Program-made: the position numbers and the translations under genes
Notes under the pieces: model-generated
The model's input: only the letters and a program-made list of their open reading frames with translations
Database searches by the model: none
What the model was told of the DNA's origin: nothing
Part shown: piece after piece, positions 58,008-64,000 of the stretch
Position numbering within the stretch: the first letter of the stretch is position 1
How the letters are laid out: each line of letters opens with the position of its first letter
Assembly (NCBI GenBank): GCA_965601955.1
Contig: OZ271855.1
Coordinates: 2,232,001-2,296,000, forward strand
Length of the DNA stretch: 64,000 nt
Reading direction: 5' to 3'
Origin: RHLJ01 sp965601955
Lineage (GTDB): Bacteria; Bacteroidota; Rhodothermia; Balneolales; Balneolaceae

Positions 58008-59726
58008 TTAAAAACCTTCTTCTTCAGAAATGATCAAATCCGAATCGCGAGGCATTCTCTTTACTTTTATCTCATGATTCACATGGGTGGATTTGAAACT
58101 TACCCGTGTACTCAACCCTTCATACCCATTAAGGTCTTTAAGCGCATCTCTTAGGTTTGCCGGATTCTTCACTTTGAGCAGCGTCTCCAGGATAACATTA
58201 GCCGCATCATATCCTATATAAGCGAACTGATTTGGCTGCGTACTAAACCTTAACCTAAAGTTGGAAGCAAAGGTGCTGGCCCTTGTATCAGAAGTATCTA
58301 CATTGAACGATTCAGTAAAATGAAGTTCAGTATCTGGTAATCTCCGGTCTTCTAAATTAGCAGTGGACCACTCTTCAGAGCCCAGAATCGCTACTGTACT
58401 CCGCATGGCTTCAAGGTCAGTAAGCATGCTCTCAATAAGTGTAGAGGCTATGGTACCTGTAAATGGAGCATACACAGCCTTAACCATATCCACACTGTCT
58501 AAAGTGTCAGACGTGAAAAACTGAGTATAATCCCGGATATCATAACCGAATTCTTCCAGGTCTTCTACAAAATAGTATTCAACAAAACCGCCATTCCGTT
58601 CGGCATGTCTCATAAATGATCGAGCGGCTGGAGCGCCCAGAGAGCCTTTTTCTGCAATCACCCCCAGGGTATCATACCCTAACTGGTTTACAGCATACTC
58701 AGCCATAACTTTCCCTTGGGTAGCAAACGAAGGATTTAACTGAAATACGAAGTTGTTATAGAGATCAAGACTGTCTGCATTGGCAAGAGGGAGGAGCATT
58801 GGTACCTCATATTCTTCAGCAAGATTTGAAAAATCCTTCGCTACGTTTGAAAAAAGAGGTCCGATTATTACATCCACATCTTCATTCCATACCAGGTCAT
58901 TGATGATTTCATCAGGACTGCCGTTATCGGTATTGCGGTAATTAATGAAAGCCTTTTGATCTACGTTAGTGCTATTGAAATCTTCAATTGCGAGTTGAAT
59001 TCCAAAATACAAGTGCTGAGGAATTTCATATTCCAGTGCTTCATACTCAAACTCAGGAAGCACAACGCCAATATTGTATGAGACTCCTGAAGGTGCCTGA
59101 ACTACCTGGTTTGGATTAAATCGTTGTGTATAACTAATTGAGTCGCTTAGCAATGTTTGAACACGGCTAAACCTTAGCTGATTGATATCAGTTGCTGAAC
59201 GCTCAAAGAGATTTGCGAATGCTACAGCCGTATTATAAGGCACGTTATGAATCAGGCTTTCCAATACATCCAATCTCACCTGGTCATCAGTACTTCGTTG
59301 AAAGACTTCCCGACGTTGCTTAATAGTCAAATAGCCTAAAACCTGGTCATAAAGAACTAATGATGCCCTTACCGCCGATGTAGAAGGTTGCGCTAGGGAA
59401 AGCTGTTTTAATACGTCCAGGGAATTAGGGAAATCATCAAGCTGGAAGTGGGCCAAAGCTTTTGTATACATTGCTTCCTGGTACACTTTCTCAGCATTTT
59501 GAGGAACCCTATCTAGATTGTGTATCGCTTTTATATAGTTATTTAGTGCGAAGTAGCTTTTCCCAATAAAGAGGATGGCTTCGGGACTATTAGATTGTGA
59601 CAGAACCCGGATTGCCCGATCATAATCACCTTGTTCATATAGATTAAGGCCATTTTCCAGGCTTTGGCCAAAGGAAAAAGTAGTTACTAAAAGAGCTAAC
59701 AGAGTTAATGTGGAGATTTTTTTCAT
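58008..59726 (-). CDS. TPR plus periplasmic-binding-protein type I exported protein
   Basis: 572 residues. The signal peptide (1-20) is cleaved near SFG/Q. The N-terminal ~190 residues are TPR-like (LFIGKSYFALNNYIKAIHNL) and the rest has a type I periplasmic binding fold (IGVVLPEFEYEALEYEIPQH, DVIIGPLFSNVAKDFSNLAE, QFAYIGYDAANVIL). The TPR-plus-PBP order resembles LpoA, the activator of penicillin-binding protein 1A, as well as ABC-type binding proteins. With mltG nearby, a peptidoglycan-synthesis role is plausible but not shown. Confidence 0.75.
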   Translation of the reverse strand: MKKISTLTLLALLVTTFSFGQSLENGLNLYEQGDYDRAIRVLSQSNSPEAILFIGKSYFALNNYIKAIHNLDRVPQNAEKVYQEAMYTKALAHFQLDDFPNSLDVLKQLSLAQPSTSAVRASLVLYDQVLGYLTIKQRREVFQRSTDDQVRLDVLESLIHNVPYNTAVAFANLFERSATDINQLRFSRVQTLLSDSISYTQRFNPNQVVQAPSGVSYNIGVVLPEFEYEALEYEIPQHLYFGIQLAIEDFNSTNVDQKAFINYRNTDNGSPDEIINDLVWNEDVDVIIGPLFSNVAKDFSNLAEEYEVPMLLPLANADSLDLYNNFVFQLNPSFATQGKVMAEYAVNQLGYDTLGVIAEKGSLGAPAARSFMRHAERNGGFVEYYFVEDLEEFGYDIRDYTQFFTSDTLDSVDMVKAVYAPFTGTIASTLIESMLTDLEAMRSTVAILGSEEWSTANLEDRRLPDTELHFTESFNVDTSDTRASTFASNFRLRFSTQPNQFAYIGYDAANVILETLLKVKNPANLRDALKDLNGYEGLSTRVSFKSTHVNHEIKVKRMPRDSDLIISEEEGF

Positions 59727-59783
59727 GCAGGAAAAATAAAGAATTACACTCTCTCTAACTTTACCAAATAGAAAAAGTTCTCA

Positions 59784-61331
59784 CTATTCCCATTCTATGG
59801 TAGCTGGTGGCTTTGAGCTTATGTCATAAACCACCCTGTTTATTCCCTTGATCTCATTAATGATTCTATTGGAAACGTGCGCGAGGAACTCATAAGGTAA
59901 ATGGGCCCAGTCAGCAGTCATCCCGTCCAGGCTTGTTACCGCCCTTAGGGCTACTGTAAATTCATAGGTTCGTTCATCTCCCATAACCCCAACACTTTGT
60001 ACCGGAAGAAGAACGGCCAGAGCTTGCCAGGTTTCATTGTAAAGATTCTTTGCTTTGAGTTCATCAATAAAGACTTTATCAGCTTCCCTTAGCAAATCGA
60101 GTTTTTCTTTACTTAATGCTCCAAGCACTCTAATCCCAAGTCCTGGCCCAGGAAATGGATGGCGGCTTATAAAATGATCAGGTATGCCAAGTTCTCTGCC
60201 CACAACCCTGACCTCATCCTTAAATAATTCTCTAACAGGCTCGATTAAATCCAACTTCATATGTTCTGGAAGGCCACCCACATTATGATGAGATTTAATG
60301 GTAGCCGATGGCCCTTTAAAAGAAACGCTTTCGATTACATCAGGATAAAGAGTACCCTGAGCAAGGTATTTGAACTCTGAGTTTTCTCCAATCTCATCTT
60401 CAAATACATCAATAAAAGTGTTTCCAATAATCTTTCTCTTTTTCTCGGGATCAGAAACTCCATCCAATCTTTCCAGGAAAAGCTTAGAGGCGTCAACACC
60501 TTTAACAGGAAGGTGTAGGTCCCTGGTGTATAGATGAAGTACATCTTCAAATTCATCTTTTCTCAAAAGGCCGTTATCTACAAAAACACATTGCAGCTGA
60601 TCGCCAATGGCTTTGTGTATTAATGTAGCCACTACCGTTGAATCCACTCCACCAGAAAGGGCGCATAGAACTTTATCATCGCCCACTTTTTCTCGTATCG
60701 CTTCAATCTGTTCATCAATAAAAGATGCTGCCGTCCAGTCACCTGATAACCCACAGATATCCAGGGCAAAGTTCTTCAGGATTTGTTTCCCGTAATCAGA
60801 ATGGGCAACCTCAGGATGAAATTGTACCCCATAAATGTGATTTTCCAAATGCCGTACCGCAGCTACTTTCGCATTGGCAGTATGACCAATGATTTCATAA
60901 GAGGAGGGAAGCTCATGAATATGATCTCCATGGCTCATCCATACCACTGAATCATTTGGAACATCCTTAAACAAATCGGAATGGTCATCTATTTGAAGGT
61001 GCGCTCTTCCGAATTCTCTTTTAGCAGCTTTATCAACGCTTCCAGGTATTTCTGTATGAGCAAGGAGCTGAAGACCATAACAAACGCCTAAAATTGGCAC
61101 ATCCCAGGCTAATACTTCTTCCTGTAGATGAGGAGCACCTTCGTCGTTTACACTCATTGGTCCACCGGAGAGAATTACACCTCTAGGCTTTGGAGTAAGG
61201 ACCTGATCAAGTTCTAAATTAAAAGGGTGAATTTCGCAGTAAATGTTAAACTCACGGAGCCGGCGAGCGATGAGTTGGGTAAATTGGGATCCGTAATCAA
61301 GGATTAAAATCCATTCGCTATGTCGACTCAT
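59784..61331 (-). CDS. guaA: GMP synthase (glutamine-hydrolysing)
   Basis: 515 residues, normal length. The class I glutamine amidotransferase has the nucleophile in PILGVCYGLQLLAH and a His-Glu pair in VQFHPEVAH. The ATP pyrophosphatase has the SGGVDSTVVATLIH loop, and the dimerisation domain ends in SSKPPATIEWE. It converts XMP to GMP. It lies 18 bases after gcvH on the same strand. Confidence 0.97.
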   Translation of the reverse strand: MSRHSEWILILDYGSQFTQLIARRLREFNIYCEIHPFNLELDQVLTPKPRGVILSGGPMSVNDEGAPHLQEEVLAWDVPILGVCYGLQLLAHTEIPGSVDKAAKREFGRAHLQIDDHSDLFKDVPNDSVVWMSHGDHIHELPSSYEIIGHTANAKVAAVRHLENHIYGVQFHPEVAHSDYGKQILKNFALDICGLSGDWTAASFIDEQIEAIREKVGDDKVLCALSGGVDSTVVATLIHKAIGDQLQCVFVDNGLLRKDEFEDVLHLYTRDLHLPVKGVDASKLFLERLDGVSDPEKKRKIIGNTFIDVFEDEIGENSEFKYLAQGTLYPDVIESVSFKGPSATIKSHHNVGGLPEHMKLDLIEPVRELFKDEVRVVGRELGIPDHFISRHPFPGPGLGIRVLGALSKEKLDLLREADKVFIDELKAKNLYNETWQALAVLLPVQSVGVMGDERTYEFTVALRAVTSLDGMTADWAHLPYEFLAHVSNRIINEIKGINRVVYDISSKPPATIEWE

Positions 61332-61349
61332 TTAAAATGTATAAGAATA

Positions 61350-61730
61350 TTAAGCTGTAATTTCGTTGTATTCGTCGGCTGAAAGCAGGCCTTCCAGTTG
61401 AGATGGGTCGGATACTTTGATCTTGATCATCCAGCCATCGCCATAGGGATCATCATTCACAATTTCCGGGTTGTCTTCTAACTCCTCATTTAACTCCAGC
61501 ACTTCTCCATCTACAGGAGCGTAGAGATCAGAAACTGTTTTTACGGCTTCAACTGTACCAAAGGTATCATCCTGGGAAAATTCGAACCCGGCTTCTTCGA
61601 GTTCAACAAAAACGATATCTCCCAATTCGCCCTGAGCAAAATCAGTTATTCCGATTGTTGCTGTTCCATCACCATTATCTTTTACCCATTCGTGTTCTTT
61701 AGTGTATTTAAGATCTGATGGTGTGCTCAT
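61350..61730 (-). CDS. gcvH: Glycine cleavage system H protein
   Basis: 126 residues. The lipoyl-carrier motif VEAVKTVSDLYAPVDGEV holds the modified Lys (about residue 64). The start shares one base with the accC stop (TAATG), so it is translated with accC. It shuttles the aminomethyl group in the glycine cleavage complex. Other gcv genes are not in the window. The order accB-accC-gcvH puts two swinging-arm carriers side by side. Confidence 0.95.
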   Translation of the reverse strand: MSTPSDLKYTKEHEWVKDNGDGTATIGITDFAQGELGDIVFVELEEAGFEFSQDDTFGTVEAVKTVSDLYAPVDGEVLELNEELEDNPEIVNDDPYGDGWMIKIKVSDPSQLEGLLSADEYNEITA

Positions 61731-63082
61731 TAGTTTTCCTCTGGTTTAAAGTTGAACGATGTTTCTAGATACTTGGTGGTAACCGATCCGCTGTTAAAGT
61801 TCGGATCATCCATTAACTGGATATGATAAGGGATGGTTGTTTTAACCCCTTCAATAATGAATTCCTGGAGTGCTCGCTTCATCTTTCTAATTGCCAATTC
61901 CCTGGTAGGGGCGGTAACAATTAATTTAGCGATCATAGAATCGTAGAAAGGAGGGATCCGATATCCTGAGTAGGCATGGGTATCTAATCGTACTCCATGG
62001 CCTCCCGGAGGATGGAACACGGTGATTTCCCCAGCTGAAGGCCGGAAACCGTGTGCAGGATCTTCGGCATTGATTCTACATTCGATAGAATGGCCTTCTA
62101 ACTCTACCTTATAATCTGCGATACTTTCACCTAGTGCCACACGAATTTGTGCCTCAATAAGGTCATAACCAGTAATTTCTTCGGTAACAGGATGTTCAAC
62201 CTGAATTCGGGTATTCATTTCCATGAAATAGAAATTCAGGTCATCATCAACAAGAAACTCAACCGTTCCTGCTCCTTCATAGTTAACTGATTTTGCAGCG
62301 TTAACAGCTGCAAGCCCCATTCTTTCTCGGAGCTCCGGGGTAACAAGCGGAGAAGGAGCTTCTTCCAGAATCTTTTGATGACGACGCTGAAGCGAACAAT
62401 CCCTTTCTCCAAAGTGCATAGCATTACCATGTTGATCTGCCAAAATCTGAATCTCAACATGGTGAGGGTTCAGAACAAATCGTTCGATGTAAACTTCAGG
62501 ATTGTTAAATGCTGTTTCAGCCTCACTACGACACATTTCGTAATTCTTCTTCAACTCAGAAGCTTCCATAACCACCCGCATACCTCGTCCGCCACCACCG
62601 GCAGAAGCCTTGATAATTACCGGGTAGCCAATCTCTTCACATACCTTTTCAGCTTCTTCGTAACTATCTACCGTACCATCACTTCCCGGAACAACCGGGA
62701 CTTTATTTTTGATCATGGTAGCTTTAGCTACTGCTTTATCTCCCATGGAATTAATCGCATGAGGTGACGGTCCGATGAATTTAATATCGTGCTCTCCGCA
62801 TATCCTGGAGAACTCCGCATTTTCTGCCAGAAAACCATATCCTGGATGGATGGCTTCGGCGTTGGTGATTTCAGCAGCTGCAAGGATGCTGGGAATCTTG
62901 AGGTAACTTTCTTTGCCAGCAGGAGGGCCGATACATACCGCTTCATCGGCAAATTTCACGTGCAGGCTGTCCGCATCAGCAGTAGAGTAAACCGCAACGG
63001 TTTTAATACCCAGCTCTCTGCATGTTCGAATAATACGTAAGGCGATTTCACCTCTATTGGCGATCAGAATCTTTTTAAACAT
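61730..63082 (-). CDS. accC: Acetyl-CoA carboxylase, biotin carboxylase subunit
   Basis: 450 residues, standard length. IANRGEIALRIIRTCRELG starts the biotin-carboxylase N-domain; the ATP-grasp part has ASAGGGGRGMRVV; EMNTRIQVEHPVTEE carries catalytic residues; and the C-domain ends the chain. It carboxylates biotin on AccB in fatty-acid synthesis. It follows accB by 9 bases. Confidence 0.97.
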   Translation of the reverse strand: MFKKILIANRGEIALRIIRTCRELGIKTVAVYSTADADSLHVKFADEAVCIGPPAGKESYLKIPSILAAAEITNAEAIHPGYGFLAENAEFSRICGEHDIKFIGPSPHAINSMGDKAVAKATMIKNKVPVVPGSDGTVDSYEEAEKVCEEIGYPVIIKASAGGGGRGMRVVMEASELKKNYEMCRSEAETAFNNPEVYIERFVLNPHHVEIQILADQHGNAMHFGERDCSLQRRHQKILEEAPSPLVTPELRERMGLAAVNAAKSVNYEGAGTVEFLVDDDLNFYFMEMNTRIQVEHPVTEEITGYDLIEAQIRVALGESIADYKVELEGHSIECRINAEDPAHGFRPSAGEITVFHPPGGHGVRLDTHAYSGYRIPPFYDSMIAKLIVTAPTRELAIRKMKRALQEFIIEGVKTTIPYHIQLMDDPNFNSGSVTTKYLETSFNFKPEEN

Positions 63083-63091
63083 GAAAGCCGG

Positions 63092-63562
63092 TTAGTTTTT
63101 TTCGATGATAAAGAGAGGCTGATCAAATTCCACTGGAGTTCCGTCAGAAACCAGGATTTCTTTTATGGTCCCTGCAAACTCAGCCTCAATTTCATTCATA
63201 ATTTTCATAGCCTCGATAATGCATAAGGTTTGTCCCTTAGCCACTTTATCACCGGCTTTAATAAATGGATCTGCATCAGGTGACGGTGACTGGTAGTATG
63301 TACCTACAATAGGAGACTTGACCGTTTCGCCTGAAGCTACTGGAGCGGGAGCAGACTCAGAAGCCGGAGCTTGTTGAGTAGGTGCTGCCGGAGTAGCTGG
63401 AGCAGCTACCTGTGCGGGAGCGGCCGGTTGTGTGTATGTAACATGCTCAACAGAACCTGTTTTCTTCACTTTAATTTTAAAATCGCCTTCTTCGATGGAA
63501 ACCTCATCCACTTCACTTTCAGCAATTAAGTCCAGAATTTTTTTAATCTGTTTTAAATCCAT
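63092..63562 (-). CDS. accB: Acetyl-CoA carboxylase, biotin carboxyl carrier protein
   Basis: 156 residues from ATG 63562; a TTG two codons earlier also opens the frame. An N-terminal helix is followed by a Pro/Ala-rich linker (PAAPAQVAAPATPAAP), then the biotinyl domain with IEAMKIMNEIEAE, the Lys being the biotin site. It lies 6 bases after efp and before accC. Confidence 0.96.
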   Translation of the reverse strand: MDLKQIKKILDLIAESEVDEVSIEEGDFKIKVKKTGSVEHVTYTQPAAPAQVAAPATPAAPTQQAPASESAPAPVASGETVKSPIVGTYYQSPSPDADPFIKAGDKVAKGQTLCIIEAMKIMNEIEAEFAGTIKEILVSDGTPVEFDQPLFIIEKN

Positions 63563-63568
63563 AATCAA

Positions 63569-64000
63569 TTATTTAGCTCGTTCTATGTAGGTTCCGGTTC
63601 GGGTGTCTACTTTAATTTTTTCGCCTTCAGAAATAAACAAGGGTACATTCACCACAGCACCAGAGTCCAATGTTGCTGGTTTAGATCCTCCCTGTGCAGT
63701 GTCACCTTTTACGCCTGGGTCGGTTTGTGCTACCGTTAAAATGAGATGATCTGGTGGTTCAGCAAATAATACCTGTTCATCGTCTGCATTGAATAGGACG
63801 TTACATACCTGTCCTTCAATTAAAAAGTCTTTTCGTTCTACCTGGTTAGGAGCGATAGGAATTTGCTCATAGGTGTCATTATTCATGAAGTAGAACATTG
63901 TACCGTCATTATATAGGTACTGATAATCTCGGTTTTCCACACGAACCGCTTCTGTGTTTTCCCCAGAGCGCCATGTTTTATCGATGTTCTTTCCGTTTAC
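63569..64000 (-). CDS. efp: Elongation factor P (N-terminus off window)
   Basis: The frame is open through the window edge, and 143 residues are visible. It begins VNGKNIDKTWRSGENTEAVR, the end of the KOW-like domain I, so about 45 residues including the modifiable tip Lys/Arg are missing. Domains II and III are complete (FLIEGQVCNVLFNADDE, GEKIKVDTRTGTYIERAK). EF-P relieves ribosome stalling at proline stretches. A GTG inside at 63940 is not the start. Confidence 0.93.
   Translation of the reverse strand, partial: VNGKNIDKTWRSGENTEAVRVENRDYQYLYNDGTMFYFMNNDTYEQIPIAPNQVERKDFLIEGQVCNVLFNADDEQVLFAEPPDHLILTVAQTDPGVKGDTAQGGSKPATLDSGAVVNVPLFISEGEKIKVDTRTGTYIERAK

Overview
The window looks like chromosome from a Gram-negative member of the Bacteroidota/Balneolota/Rhodothermota group; a Balneola-like marine bacterium is my best guess. 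The reasons are a C-terminal type IX secretion sorting domain with an NPFNPST motif, a PID-CTERM micro-protein, DUF2723, DUF5777, YceI and DUF2752/TM2 families, frequent TTG/GTG starts with weak Shine-Dalgarno sites, and many lipoproteins and outer-membrane barrels. I see no rRNA, tRNA, CRISPR array, transposase or phage gene. The gene fragments at both ends run off the window.

1-16.6 kb: two paralogous TPR-HTH membrane regulators flank a giant (~2,400-residue) GLUG-repeat surface protein with a T9SS tail. Next come a phytoene-desaturase-like FAD oxidoreductase, a lipoprotein subtilase and a DUF445 membrane protein. This part is rich in intergenic palindromic repeats, one cluster of which sits in frame inside the giant gene. 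16.7-22.9 kb: a marR-adaptor-RND pump-TolC operon with two clear palindromic operators. 23.1-34.5 kb: housekeeping and envelope genes (ybeY, DUF2723, a sodium-dependent transporter, msrB, a cyclophilin, a cold-shock protein and a 16-residue-repeat surface protein).

34.6-50.2 kb: eleven tightly packed plus-strand genes form what I read as a divergent Pel-type exopolysaccharide operon. It has two two-component proteins, two PelF-like glycosyltransferases, a PelG-like flippase and an HD-GYP-like protein with altered signature residues. It also has a GH114/PelA-hydrolase-like lipoprotein, a large polytopic membrane protein, and a 1,302-residue lipoprotein that joins a DUF2194 deacetylase-like domain, a TPR-like region and a putative outer-membrane barrel. 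DUF2752 and TM2 proteins close the operon. No PelC, PelD or PelE homologue is recognisable. This is the most interesting system in the window: synthesis, flipping, trimming/deacetylation and export appear to be packaged differently from the Proteobacterial Pel machine, with phospho-relay/HD-GYP-like control where a PelD c-di-GMP receptor would be expected.

50.2-58.0 kb: a cytochrome c/YceI/DUF5777 set, an HD protein, a SpoIIE-type phosphatase with a membrane sensor, a small YciI-like protein, an outer-membrane barrel and mltG. 58.0-64.0 kb: a minus-strand group of efp (partial), accB, accC, gcvH, guaA and a TPR/periplasmic-binding lipoprotein-activator-like protein.
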